64,000 bases of DNA from Bemisia tabaci. Its lineage: Eukaryota > Arthropoda > Insecta > Hemiptera > Aleyrodidae. The translations under genes were made by a program, and so were the position numbers. Positions within the stretch are counted from its first letter, which is position 1. Every line of letters begins with the position of its first letter. This document shows, one piece after another, positions 20,304-30,706 of the stretch. The stretch is taken from positions 88,238,411-88,302,410 of the forward strand of contig NC_092793.1 of NCBI RefSeq assembly GCF_918797505.1, given 5' to 3'. The notes beneath the pieces were generated by a model. That model saw nothing but the letters and a program-made list of their open reading frames with translations, was not told the origin of the DNA and did no database searches.

Positions 20304-20732
20304 GTGCCACTTGTTTCCTCTGAAATCAACTGCCAAGCTCAAAAAAAGCTCTCAAAGTCGAAGGCGTAATGGAGGGAATATTCCACGCTATCCTGAGAGT
20401 CCACCTCTACATCAAGACAAACTCTCCATGCAAAGATAGGGAGCTAATACAGTGACAGGGCTGCCGCTTTATTTGGGGACTCTAAAACTGAAAACACGGC
20501 ATCCCTGTTAATGTATTTGCTCCCTATCTTCGCATGGAAAGTTCGTCTTGAGGTAGAGGTGGACTTTTAGGATATCGTGGGATATCCCCTCCATTTTTGC
20601 CTCAACTTGAGAGCTTTTTCTGAGCTTGGGAGTTGATTTCAGAGAAAACCAGTGGCCCCATCGTGTTTCTCGCGAACTTTTACATAAGAATCAATAATCT
20701 AATCGCAAATTCCTCACACATGCAACATCTCC

Positions 20733-21330
20733 ATTTTGGGTAGTTTCAGACAGTTTCTGCCGGATTTTTTTGCGATTATGAGTTCTATATATCCTCAAAT
20801 GTACATCTTTATCTGGTAAATCCCCAAGATCGCATCGGATAAATTAGTTATACTCAATGTATCGAAGCAAGTCCCGAAAGTGAGGTTATGTTACCTTTTT
20901 GTTATTGTTCATGAGATTCGCTATCTATGAAAAAAACAATTCTGCGCGTCTCCTACGTTAGTTTTTCTCTTAGAATTTATCTATAATGACAAAACCTAAA
21001 CATCCGCACCTAGGTAGTTAGTTGAATATTTGATACCAATATTTGTTTTCTCCCTCCTATAGTGTTGCTCTTCATTCGTTCCAGCCATAAATCCTTCAGT
21101 TTTGTGTCATTTTATTCATAATTTTTCCTTCTAAACACTCCAATTCATAGGTAGTATTGTTTAAATCAATTTCAGTTGATACCTTCAGAGAAGAGCTGAT
21201 TCATTGACGCTGTGGAGAAGTTGTCTCCGTTTGATCCTATCGATGTCGGTAAGATTTTGAAGGTACTTTATCGATAACATTAGACTTCTCGAACACTGAA
21301 ATTGCCAGGCTCTTATTGGCATACGCACAG
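20733..21330. other. Unassigned intergenic sequence
   Basis: AT-rich sequence without a supported gene or a repeat boundary that I can define. Confidence 0.4.
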
Positions 21331-21332
21331 TA

Positions 21333-22289
21333 CCGTCAGTGTGCCCAACTTGGGAACACGTTTGAACACGTTTTGTTGAATATTTCGGCGGTATATTAAT
21401 ATTTAGACCTGCGGTCTGGCGCAAATGAAATATCTTTTAAAGCAGATTCCGATAGTCTACTTGTTTTCCCCCCAATTTTCTTTATTTTATTTATTTTTTA
21501 TTTTTTTATTGGTGTCCCAAGTTAGGCGCATAGGTACCCATCTTGGGACACCTGATTAAATTAGCTAAAAACGTCATGTTAGATGCCTAGAAGCAAACTT
21601 GGGACACAGATTGTCTTTTTAAAAAAGAAAATGAGTCACTGGGCACATATTTTGAGCTTTTAAATTTAATGTTAAGTATTCAAACAATATAAAAAAAATA
21701 TAGAACAAAGTCAAATTAGTGGAAATGACCTTACAAAGGTTTGTCCTAAGAACAAAACAAGTTTAAAGAATAGAATCCTACGTATACCTAGTTAATAAGA
21801 TATAATTTGATAGGTAACATATATGGCAACGTAGTATGAAAAGTTTGGTAAACATAACAACCACCCCACCTGGGACACCTGTCCCAAGTTGTGGCCACAT
21901 CAAAAAAATTCCGGAAATTTTGAGGTTATGAAATGAAAAAACAGTATCCAAAATGTCGGACTATGTAATCAATCATCTCATCTAAATGCCCGAGGTCTCT
22001 GGAAAGTCCCAGGACTTCAACCGTCAATTCTCTTCAGTACACAGACCAGACATATCATGCACTATAATTTTCACAATAAATTATTTACCAAGAAAAACGT
22101 AAAAATATTACTTACAGAGGGTGGTAGCGGCCTCCGAGCACGTCAGTCCTTAGAGCGGGATGGTAGGTGATCAACAACAGAAAAAACATCAACAATAACA
22201 CTCGAAACAGTGTTGCCACGGGGTTTCGAAAAAAAAAATCCCTAAATGTCCCAAGTTAGATGACCGTCCCAAGTTGGGCACACCGACGG
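21333..22289. mobile_element. TA-target MITE with CCCAACTTGGGA termini
   Basis: The inverted ends CCGTCAGTGTGCCCAACTTG (left) and CAAGTTGGGCACACCGACGG (right) differ at one base and are flanked by TA on both sides (21331-21332, 22290-22291). The interior carries several more TCCCAAGTT words. A Tc1/mariner-type origin is inferred from the TA duplication. There is no transposase. Confidence 0.7.
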
Positions 22290-22291
22290 TA

Positions 22292-22863
22292 TAAAAGGCA
22301 TATTAAGGTTAATCTTCAGCTGTAGTTCCGAAAAAATCCACCACGTCGCGCTGCTAAAATCCGACTCCGAAATCAGTGATTATTTAAATATCACAATAGG
22401 TATCTTAAATTCTAAGACTCATAAGTTCTAGCAGCATACGTCTGGAATCCTTAGAAACAAACGCGAGCTTTGAAAGTCTAATAATAAAAGCTGTAAATTG
22501 ATCCCAGTTTCTCTTACGGGATATCTGTAAGTGCGAGAGAGACAGCTCACGGTGGGAGAGAGATATCTGCCAACTGCTGAGAGCGATCAAGCGCGATTGG
22601 TTGCATCAAGGTCATCATGCTTAACCCTACTTTTTTCTGGGATCAAATTGCAGAGCTTCAGAAATGACTTTTCACGTTGTTTTTAGGGTCAACAGGAAGA
22701 AGAATGTTATGGCTAGAACTTATAATTCTTCGATTTAAACAGAAATTCCTTCAACTTTAATAAAAGCTCAAGGACTCACGTGGAGCTGTACGGACTCTAA
22801 AACACAGCGGTGGCGCCCCCTGCGCGGAGAAATTTCTTACTTCACGCAGCTGTAGATAGACCT
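22292..22863. other. Unassigned intergenic sequence
   Basis: No gene seen. GGATATCTGTAAG and GAGAGATATCTGCC form a loose inverted pair around 22,520-22,575. Confidence 0.35.
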
Positions 22864-22866
22864 TAA

Positions 22867-23424
22867 GGCCTTGTCTCGACGGCGCAACTGTTGAGGGAAT
22901 CAGGTGCAACTGTTACGAGTTTGTTGCACCGACCGAAGTTCCCTGTCTCGACGCACAAGCATTTGTTCCTGGAACTTTTAGGCGGGAATATTTGAACAAC
23001 ATTAATATTTTTAGGTTAAACGATGTCAATTGAGGTAACTGAACTGATAATTATGAACGGGAGGTGAATATTTTGCGTTATTTCGACCAGGTATAAAACA
23101 AAAAACAATAACATGACACAGATATGGATAAAAAGAAAATATATTCGATAAAATTTTATTTTCTTGCTGTAGTGAAATGCTGCAAACGAAAATATAAAAT
23201 TAATACTGAAATGTATACAAATATTTCTAAGTAATAACCGCTCCCGAATGAAACACCCGTAATAAACTCCCGCTTCACGTGTAACCAGCGTTTATCAATT
23301 CAAAATACTAAGAAGGTAAACAACTGTTAAGGTTCCTGGTTTCTGACCTTGAAAGTTTCTCTTATAAGTGAAACATTTTTGAGACACTTCCTTCCTTCAA
23401 CAGTTCCGCCGTCGAGACAAGGCC
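22867..23424. mobile_element. PIF/Harbinger-like MITE, TAA duplication
   Basis: A 558-bp element with ends GGCCTTGTCTCGACGGCG and CGCCGTCGAGACAAGGCC as exact inverses, extending inward through AACTGTTGA/TCAACAGTT. TAA flanks both sides (22864-22866, 23425-23427). GG(C)C ends with a 3-bp TWA duplication are the PIF/Harbinger signature. Confidence 0.8.
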
Positions 23425-23446
23425 TAAGGTAATGCTGCCGTGCTAT

Positions 23447-23608
23447 AGCCCTCGTCCCACGATCCAATGAACTCATCAAATGCAAGATAGCGGGTTCATC
23501 AACATTTGACGGCCCGCTAACATTTGATAGCGGACTTGCGCGAAAACCTGTCGCCATCATGCATTTGATGAGTATTTGATAGGTTGATTTGATCGTGGGA
23601 CAAGGGCT
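23447..23608. mobile_element. Short MITE with AGCCCTCGTCCCACGATC termini
   Basis: A 162-bp unit whose ends AGCCCTCGTCCCACGATC and GATCGTGGGACAAGGGCT are inverted with one mismatch. The interior repeats CATTTGATAG/CATTTGATGA. The target duplication is unclear because it abuts the next element. Confidence 0.65.
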
Positions 23609-23610
23609 TA

Positions 23611-23841
23611 AGGAAAAACGCCGGATGAACATTCGAGAGTCGCCAAATTTCCTTCGATAAAATGTTTATTTTTGAGGAAAGTTATGAATATTTTTTCTCT
23701 AAATTTTCAGAATCTTTGGGTGAAATTGCAATCAAAATTATCTGAAAATTTGGGACAAAAATATTCGTAAGTTTACCAGGTCATTCGCGTCTTATCAAAG
23801 GAAATTTGGCATTGCCTGAAGGTTCATACGGCGTTTTTCCT
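23611..23841. mobile_element. 231-bp TA-target MITE with AGGAAAAACGCC termini
   Basis: The ends AGGAAAAACGCCGGATGAAC and GTTCATACGGCGTTTTTCCT are inverted and flanked by TA (23609-23610, 23842-23843). The arms continue through AAATTTCCTT/AAGGAAATTT. It is directly adjacent to the preceding element and shares its flanking TA. Confidence 0.7.
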
Positions 23842-23924
23842 TAGCACGTCAGAATAGGCATTCATTAGAATCTGTTTATAACATCTAAAGAAAGGTAAGT
23901 ATCCATAGCGGGGAGCGGGTTGTC

Positions 23925-24336
23925 AAGCGTACCTATATTGAGAGAGTATGGCCACTGGAGTTACCACCTCTGATTGGCTCAGCCATCTTAGGCTGAATGG
24001 AGCCCTTAGGACCCAAAAATGGCGGACGCCATAAAGTTAATGTAATGCACAATGATTCAAAATGTAGTTGTCTTTGCTTATTGTAACGAGAACTTAACCC
24101 AAATGCACTATTGCGACTTTTTTTACATATTTTTAAGGCTAATCGTGTGCAATTTTCGAGAAAAATGATCTTATATGTAGTAAGGTTGGCAGCAAGCGCG
24201 GTTGGTGATAACCGTCAAAAGTTGGCAATGACCCCCCTCCCATCCTCAAAAACCAAAACAAAGCACCGCCATTTTTGGGTCCTAAGCCTCTCCATGGGAC
24301 CCAGTGGCCATACTCTCTCTTAATATAGGTACTCTA
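23925..24336. mobile_element. hAT-like MITE, duplication GGGTTGTC
   Basis: The right end CCATACTCTCTCTTAATATA + GGTACTCTA is mirrored at the left by GTACCTATATTGAGAGAGTA (first five bases mutated). Both flanks are GGGTTGTC (23917-23924, 24337-24344). The ends resemble those of the 19,291-20,303 element, so they are one family. Confidence 0.75.
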
Positions 24337-24407
24337 GGGTTGTCCAACTTCAGATTAAGTTTTGTACGGCTCTTCCGCCCACGAAATGTTAGAGACCTTT
24401 ATAGAGA

Positions 24408-24551
24408 CAAGGAGGAAATCCACTGCTAGTCTTAGTTCATACACCAATAATTTAGATTATACACGCAAGGAGGAAATCCACTGCAAGCCGGACTTTTTTA
24501 CCATTATGTGTGAAATTATGAAATCATAAAAGCAAGGAGGAAATCCACTGC
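24408..24551. repeat. Three spaced copies of CAAGGAGGAAATCCACTGC
   Basis: An identical 19-base word occurs at 24408-24426, 24466-24484 and 24533-24551 with unrelated AT-rich spacers of 39 and 48 bases. The last two copies extend to AAGCCG. The spacing is too irregular and the copies too few for a satellite. Confidence 0.8.
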
Positions 24552-25817
24552 AAGCCGTATGATCCTCTTTCACAATTTTTTGATTGTTGTCACACTTGAT
24601 CACGTCGGGGTCACCATTTTGTTGAACTATGCTCAGCAGTAATTAAATCATACGATGATTCAACCATAAAGCGTATAAAATTGGAATAGGTAATTTTATT
24701 AACAGTTTTTTATACCATTTTCTGAAAGCTCTTGCCTTTGCCCTACATTTCCGATCCATCTAATGATAGATTTGGTGATGCGCTGTCTGCTTCTCTGGTC
24801 CCCACGCCCCGAAAGTTATGTTAGTCTCATTAAGTTGATGCTGTGTAATGTCATCTGAAAACATTCATATGTCTCGATTTTTGGTCGTTTACTAATTCTC
24901 TAAAAGGATGACGAAGTATAAAAATGCGAAACCTCGCGACTCATGATCTGTTCGAGAATGTGGATAATTTTGGGACTCGGAACATACCAGATCCCCGCGC
25001 ACTGCGTCAACTTTGATAAATCATAATGCTTGATATGCTAGTAATACCTGACTGTGATCATGTCTTTTTTATTTTTCTTTCCTCCAAACCAACAACTGAA
25101 AAGAAATACCTGGGAAAAATGTAGAAAATAAAATGTTACTGAAAAATAATTGTTGAAAAAATGAACTCAGTGCGGTGAACAGCTGATATTATACTCTCGT
25201 TAGATGTTGTTTTCTTTTTTTTTTTTTTAATTTTTTAATCTACTTTTTTTTATTTTTTTTTTACCTTAAAACCATGTCCCAATATATCGTTTTATTTAGG
25301 AAATGCAAATAAAAGTTTCCAATTAGTGCGTTGTTTAGTACCTGTTCCTCTTGGAATTATATTAAATATGACCTATTTAAGTTAAAATGCGAATCTTTTT
25401 TCAAAGACACTGTAAATCAATGTCGGAGTTGCAACAACATGCTTCCTGATGATCGCTGCATGATTCATGCTTCTCATGAATCCTAACCCCACCTTCTTCA
25501 TCATTACCTTTCAAAATTCATCGTATATTTCTCTCTAGTAATTGATCTATTTGAATGTTAGGTATGTCTTCCAAGTTTTGCATTTTCATTGAACGAATGT
25601 CCTGCAAATTCTGTGTTACAATGAGAGAAAGTGCTGTGCTAATCATGATCTTGGAACAAGAAGTTGCATATTCTGTCGGTGAAATTGTTTTGCTTTAAAA
25701 TATTTGTCGGTCATACAAGAGCATTTACTTATACTTGTCTATGCAAGCATTTCCCCTCATTTGGAAGCCACGCAATGAAGAAGCTTTTTGATTTACTGCT
25801 GAAGAGTTCCAAAAAGA
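24552..25817. other. Intergenic sequence upstream of the cysteine-rich gene
   Basis: AT-rich, with a T-rich tract at 25,210-25,262. No gene or element recognised. The promoter of the gene at 25,818 must lie here or in an unseen upstream exon. Confidence 0.4.
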
Positions 25818-28800
25818 ATGAAGCAGAATGACTGCGGGGGAGCGTGTCGTCAGTTCTCACATGAACATGTTTACAATGGCAAGCAGAGGGAAAATCTTGT
25901 GAGTGGTCGTGAAAACCTTACCAGAGTTGAGAGCTTTGTCTGCTGCGCTGATGTAAAGATACTTGAACTGAATGGAAATGACCCAACGTATCGGGTTGTC
26001 AACATCAATTTGAAAGGATGTGTAACAAAACTCTGGAACAATATGTTCAAAAACCTAAGCATTCACCCTGCATCGTTTTTTGACAATTCTGAAGCCCTCA
26101 CTTCCAAGTCGCGGCCAAATTGCTGTGTACCAGGCTGTCATTATGAGGGAGAAAGGAAGCAAACAACGATGAAATCTTTCTCAGAAACCAGTAAATATGA
26201 ATACCGAAAACCATGCTGGTGGCATTCAGAGCCCATTAGAGCCAAGAAAGTAAAAGCGGCTCTAAAATATTGCATATTAGATAAGATTGCTGAGCCTAAA
26301 ATTTGTAATAGTCTCTTAGTTGAACTGCAACACGTTTTAGCTAGATTTCCATTTACAGATTTACACTTCTATTGGGATATATTGCGAGTCATACATGCTG
26401 AGATTGAAGTACATAAACGTACAAAAGGGTCAGTCAACGAATGTAAGCACAAGATCAAAACAGAGCAATTGCACATGCTTAGTTATGCCATTACCAGACT
26501 TATTTTCCAGCTGTATTTCATCACCAGTGGAAATCCCTTGCTTCCTTTCAGAGGAACAAAATCGTGTAGCCAGGCTCTCCATTACCTCAAAGAGGATTTT
26601 CCAGACCCGGTAACCGGCGAGTGTACTATCAAACCATTCCCACGTATAGCCAGATCTCGTCGTCGTAGTACACAGGATTATGCTAATTCAGACAAAGGAT
26701 GCGGTTGCCTGCCTTTTGGCCTTTTCTCACGCGTCATCGGTCTCTCCGGACCGCAAGAAGGAATTAGAAGCTTGACTTTAAAAGTTGATAACTTTCCAGA
26801 CGAATTTACTTATTTTGATTTAAAGTCCTTAACATATTTAATCTGTAATTTAAACCGCAGTCTTCAACTGGAATTCATTAAAGGATCATCCGGGAAATGT
26901 CGAGTTCCCAACTGTTCATATCCTGCACCAGTTAGGAATGAACGAATAATAAAAGAATTAAAATCAAGTATTCGTGCCATTGAACAGCTACTTGTTTACC
27001 TACGGAGACTTAATTCCTTCAAGCCAACAATTTCCTCCAAAGTCCACGGGAACCAATTACCCAGAGGCATGCTTAGCAGTGCCAGCATCGGATGTAAGAG
27101 CACCTTAAAAAATGGACGAAACCTCGCTGAAATGAAGGTTGAAAAGGGAATTGAAGTCGACGCACATCAAGTTAAAAAGTGTCTTCCACATCCTCACCAA
27201 GATTTTCCAATTGACTTTAGACTTTGCTCTCCGGCGAGAGTAAAAAACTCAAGAAAACCCTGCATTGAAAATGAGATAGATGATGGATTAAATTGTAAAA
27301 TTTCTTCTCAGTTGCGGTTGAAACAAATTCCTCCATCCAAAGAAGAAAAAGTATTTGATTCATGCTTCACTGAACCATCTAAAATCAGCAGCACGAAACT
27401 GAAATCAAAGAGGTCTCCGGAAGAGGCAAATCGATCGAGGTTAAGTGCCAGTTGCCGTGCTCCTCGTTCGACCGCAGATGACTCTTGTGAGAAATGCTAT
27501 CAAGTTAGTGAAGATTTTCGGCAATATATATCAAAGATCTGGGAGGAAGAAAGAAAAAATCGAAAAATGTCAACAGGCGCATGCTCTGATGGAGAATGTG
27601 ACTTCGCATTTCAAGTGCAAAAAGCTCACCGCGAAAGGAAGATAGGTGGCAAGTCAGATGCATGTAAAGTAACTTCTACATCAAATTTTTGTCGTAAAAC
27701 TAAAGTAGAAGATAGCGCTCTTTTATTGTGCTGCAATCGAGAATGCGTACGCGAAAAACAATCGAAATCATCCACGACTAAACTAGCTAATGAAATAAAT
27801 CCCAACTCAACCCTTCTAATGTGCGACCAGAACAAGGTTCTTACAAAAACTGAAAAAACGACAGACGAACTTCTGAATTGCGATCCAGCTCCCGAATTAG
27901 AGGAGTGTAAAAATAAGTGCAATAAGCTGTGTTGTGAGGCTGAGTCAAAATTTGGAGAGATGGATAGGTTTGCAATCGCTTCCAAGAGGGGTGGTTGCTC
28001 CCCATGTTTATTCACAGCATGTGAAGTTAAACGAAAGGCTTCTGTAGGGGTTCAAGTTTCAACCAGCCCCGAAAATTCCTTTTGTGATGGCCAATCTGCA
28101 AAACTTATATCTGATGGCTCAAACCCCGATCGAGACATGATTGAACCGTCAAAGCCCACCAAAATTATCCAGTCAGAATCAGTCAGACAATCAGACAATG
28201 CACGTTGCTCTTCATTACCGTGTTTGCCTCTCAGTCCAGCACTTAGTCTGTTACTCTGTTCTGAGCTCCACCCAGAACTTCTTGAATCACTCTGCAAGAA
28301 AGCTTCAAAAGCTTCCAAGACCACGCAGTTAGACTGCACGGAATCAACGAAATCATACAAGTCTAAACGTGCTGGGCAAGACCGGGAAGCACCATCGACG
28401 AAATGCAGAAGCCCATGCAGATCCCGTAGGTCAAGCTCTAAAGATAACATGAGAACAAGCCCAAGTCAAGTCTGCGGGTCACTTAATCCTAAGAGTATTA
28501 AATGTCTCCAGAAAAAGCTTGGAAGCAAATGTAGATCTTTATTAAAAGAGCAGGGCCTCCTGAATAAAACTAAAGATGCATGCATCAGGAGGCAGTGTTT
28601 CAAATGTCGTGTTCGCAAAAATTCTAAGTGTAAGAGAATAGGTCCTCATTTAAGAACTTGCAAGTCATCTGAAAATTCTCACTGCACTCTTAACGGCTGC
28701 AAATCAAGAAACAGCTCAAAATTATTCTCGAAATCAGTGCCAGGGGTTAATTCATGCGCAGGTTGTAAGTCGAGGGCCTGCAAAATAAGGTGCAGTAGGA

Positions 28801-28925
28801 GAATCAAGTCTTTGAGTGAAATGTTTTCGAGGAGGAAAGATTACTGCGCAGTTATTCTTGGCGAAAAAGACGTCTCTGGTAAAAAAAAATGTATGAAAAA
28901 CAGATCACCTTTTGTTACAATGTAG
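25818..28925 (+). CDS. Unrecognised 1035-aa cysteine- and basic-rich protein
   Basis: A single uninterrupted frame from ATG 25818 (context AAAGAATGA) to TAG 28925, far longer than chance allows, so it is very likely a real gene. I do not recognise the family. Residues 1-405 look folded and contain two similar motifs, CCVPGCHYE (102-110) and CRVPNCSYP (361-369), each near a basic helical stretch. A GCGCLPFGLF segment is at 294-303. Residues 405-860 are low in order signals and rich in Lys, Ser and Cys. Residues 860-1035 are very rich in Arg/Lys/Ser/Cys with many CKSR/CRSR-like units, reminiscent in composition of sperm nuclear or flagellar cysteine-rich proteins. That is a composition argument only. 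No signal peptide or membrane segment is evident. Confidence 0.75.
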   Translation: MKQNDCGGACRQFSHEHVYNGKQRENLVSGRENLTRVESFVCCADVKILELNGNDPTYRVVNINLKGCVTKLWNNMFKNLSIHPASFFDNSEALTSKSRPNCCVPGCHYEGERKQTTMKSFSETSKYEYRKPCWWHSEPIRAKKVKAALKYCILDKIAEPKICNSLLVELQHVLARFPFTDLHFYWDILRVIHAEIEVHKRTKGSVNECKHKIKTEQLHMLSYAITRLIFQLYFITSGNPLLPFRGTKSCSQALHYLKEDFPDPVTGECTIKPFPRIARSRRRSTQDYANSDKGCGCLPFGLFSRVIGLSGPQEGIRSLTLKVDNFPDEFTYFDLKSLTYLICNLNRSLQLEFIKGSSGKCRVPNCSYPAPVRNERIIKELKSSIRAIEQLLVYLRRLNSFKPTISSKVHGNQLPRGMLSSASIGCKSTLKNGRNLAEMKVEKGIEVDAHQVKKCLPHPHQDFPIDFRLCSPARVKNSRKPCIENEIDDGLNCKISSQLRLKQIPPSKEEKVFDSCFTEPSKISSTKLKSKRSPEEANRSRLSASCRAPRSTADDSCEKCYQVSEDFRQYISKIWEEERKNRKMSTGACSDGECDFAFQVQKAHRERKIGGKSDACKVTSTSNFCRKTKVEDSALLLCCNRECVREKQSKSSTTKLANEINPNSTLLMCDQNKVLTKTEKTTDELLNCDPAPELEECKNKCNKLCCEAESKFGEMDRFAIASKRGGCSPCLFTACEVKRKASVGVQVSTSPENSFCDGQSAKLISDGSNPDRDMIEPSKPTKIIQSESVRQSDNARCSSLPCLPLSPALSLLLCSELHPELLESLCKKASKASKTTQLDCTESTKSYKSKRAGQDREAPSTKCRSPCRSRRSSSKDNMRTSPSQVCGSLNPKSIKCLQKKLGSKCRSLLKEQGLLNKTKDACIRRQCFKCRVRKNSKCKRIGPHLRTCKSSENSHCTLNGCKSRNSSKLFSKSVPGVNSCAGCKSRACKIRCSRRIKSLSEMFSRRKDYCAVILGEKDVSGKKKCMKNRSPFVTM

Positions 28926-28933
28926 CTCCAGGA

Positions 28934-28939
28934 ATAAAT
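28934..28939 (+). terminator. Polyadenylation signal AATAAA
   Basis: It lies nine bases after the stop codon of the 1035-aa gene and supports a transcript ending shortly afterwards. Confidence 0.55.
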
Positions 28940-29423
28940 CAGTAGCAAGGAACTTGGCCCTGAAAGCTCAAAAAACTTAAGACAGGCTCAAAGATGTAAG
29001 TTCTGAATTGAAGGTAGGCTGAATTGAAGTACGAAAACAAAGCTCAGAAAATCTTGCACCCAGTAAGAGGAATATGATACCAAACTGAAAAGGTGTGAAA
29101 CCGAAATGAGGAGATGCACACCTAAATCAGTGTGAAGACCCTAAGAAAAGGCTGAAAAAGTGCACAAAAATTCATCTGAAAAAGTTTTCACAGCATGATT
29201 GAAAACGTAATAATGATGATTACAGCAGTCGCTCTGCTTAAATTTAAGCAAATGACTTACGAGGAGGAACCTGGATTAATCCAGGTAAAATCCTCGTCCA
29301 AGTTTTTATCCCCGTAAATCTCAGCTCCAACTCCAATTGAAGCTATAAGCGCAAATTTTTTCCTCGCAAAAATACACCTCTTCCTTTTGATAAATTACCT
29401 GCTTAATTACCCATTCCGTCAAA
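28940..29423. other. Sequence downstream of the cysteine-rich gene
   Basis: Purine-rich at first (GCTCAAAAAACTTAAGACAG), then AT-rich. A GGATTAATCC palindrome lies at 29,273-29,282. No gene seen. Confidence 0.4.
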
Positions 29424-29561
29424 TTATCTCTCTTCCCGACTCCTAGTCTCTTGTTTTTCTGCAGTCTCTTTCTGTTTTCATTTTCCTCTATTTTATCTCT
29501 CTTCCCGACTCCTAGTCTCTTGTTTTTCTGCAGTCTCTTTCTGTTTTCATTTTCCTCTATT
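29424..29561. repeat. 69-bp tandem duplication
   Basis: Two nearly identical adjacent copies of a pyrimidine-rich unit starting TTATCTCTCTTCCCGACTCC and containing an intact PstI-like CTGCAG. It is followed by a T-rich tract. Confidence 0.9.
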
Positions 29562-29984
29562 TTTTTTATTTTTTTTTCTCAATACCTTTGCTCAATTTTT
29601 GCCGTTTTTCTAATCCCTCCTTTGATAGGAATATAGTTACTCATAATCAGAGCATATCGCACCGATTGGTTCAAATTGTCTCTGTACTTTATTCTCGCTC
29701 TCCTTTCGGGTAGAGGCGAAGTATTGTCATTAATAAGAAAAAATAAAATAAGAAAAGTTGAAATTTCATCATTTCTAAGGGCCTGAAGGTGCCTGGAGTA
29801 AAAAAATCCAAATTTGAAAAAATGTGTGTCCAGTTATATCTCAAAATCTATTCGTTCACTTTCATTCGAAATTTGCATGGAATGCCGTATCTATGGTCTC
29901 CTTATGCACATGAAACGATATTGAGGTACGCTAGAATTTGGGGGGCTTGGGGCCAAATTTGATTCTTAGCTAAATCACACGGAG

Positions 29985-30258
29985 AGCTCATTTTGATGGA
30001 CTGTAAATTTTGAAAAATGCCTTTAATTCTATAAAGTGGGCATCAAGTACACCATCTCAGTCATTAATTTAAGTTTTTAAAAGATCTTTGGACTAAACTC
30101 AAAATTGAAGGGATACGAGGCACAAAAAAAGGGCACTTTGTTCCGCGAGATCCTATAAACAGCTCATATTGAAGGACTGTAAATTTGGAAAAAATGCTTT
30201 CAATTCTTAAAAAGTATGGGCATCAAGCACACCTGACACCACCTGGGTCATTAATTTA
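29985..30258. repeat. Direct repeat, about 186-bp period
   Basis: The two copies run GCTCATTTTGATGGACTGTA ... TCATTAATTT (29988-30072) and GCTCATATTGAAGGACTGTA ... TCATTAATTT (30172-30258), with about 80-85 percent agreement by eye. The family is not recognised. Confidence 0.6.
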
Positions 30259-30261
30259 AAG

Positions 30262-30698
30262 TAGAGTCCCTTTATACCCAGAGTTAAGACAACTCTATCA
30301 TCAGCTGACTGGCAGCCGGCCTTGGCTGGCCATGGAGGCCGAAACTAGTGCACCCGAACGAACGATATTGAGGGATAAGGATCAGGAATTCTGCGATGTC
30401 TGTTACACAAAAACAACAACATCAACAAATTGATCAATTAAAAAGAAAATGGGATTGGTTTGTGAATAATTTCTGAATCTATTTGCATTTTGGACCGATG
30501 GAAATAACAATTTACTCTTGATAAATCACAATTAGATGATATTTTCATTATTTTTGTTCACATTCGAGGTACCGCCATCTTGGTGCACTCGTTTCGGCCT
30601 CCATGAGCGAGAACCAATCAGAATTGGATTTTTTTTAGGCCACTTTCAGCCCAACCAAAAGTGAGTTGTCGTAACTCTGCGGGTATAAAGGGACTCTA
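30262..30698. mobile_element. 437-bp hAT-like MITE, copy 2, duplication ATTTAAAG
   Basis: Its ends are TAGAGTCCCTTTATACCC and GGGTATAAAGGGACTCTA, flanked by ATTTAAAG on both sides (30254-30261, 30699-30706). It is the same length and family as 19,726-20,162 but inverted relative to it. Confidence 0.85.
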
Positions 30699-30706
30699 AT
30701 TTAAAG

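Larger units (their letters stand above)
19209..20732. mobile_element. Foldback family A, copy 1 (host of two nested MITEs)
   Basis: Long inverted arms start GGAGGTGTTCCATGTGTGAG on the left and end CTCACACATGCAACATCTCC on the right. They continue inward through GCGAGAAACACGATGG, AGCTCAAAAAAAGCTCTCAA and CCATGCAAAGATAGGGAGC to a centre near 20,480. A second copy lies at about 56,278-57,991. The left arm is split by a hAT-like insertion at 19,291-20,303. No coding region was seen. Confidence 0.75.

Noticed and set aside
24408..24551. CRISPR-like direct repeats with spacers
   Set aside because: Only three copies, unequal AT-rich spacers and a eukaryotic context.
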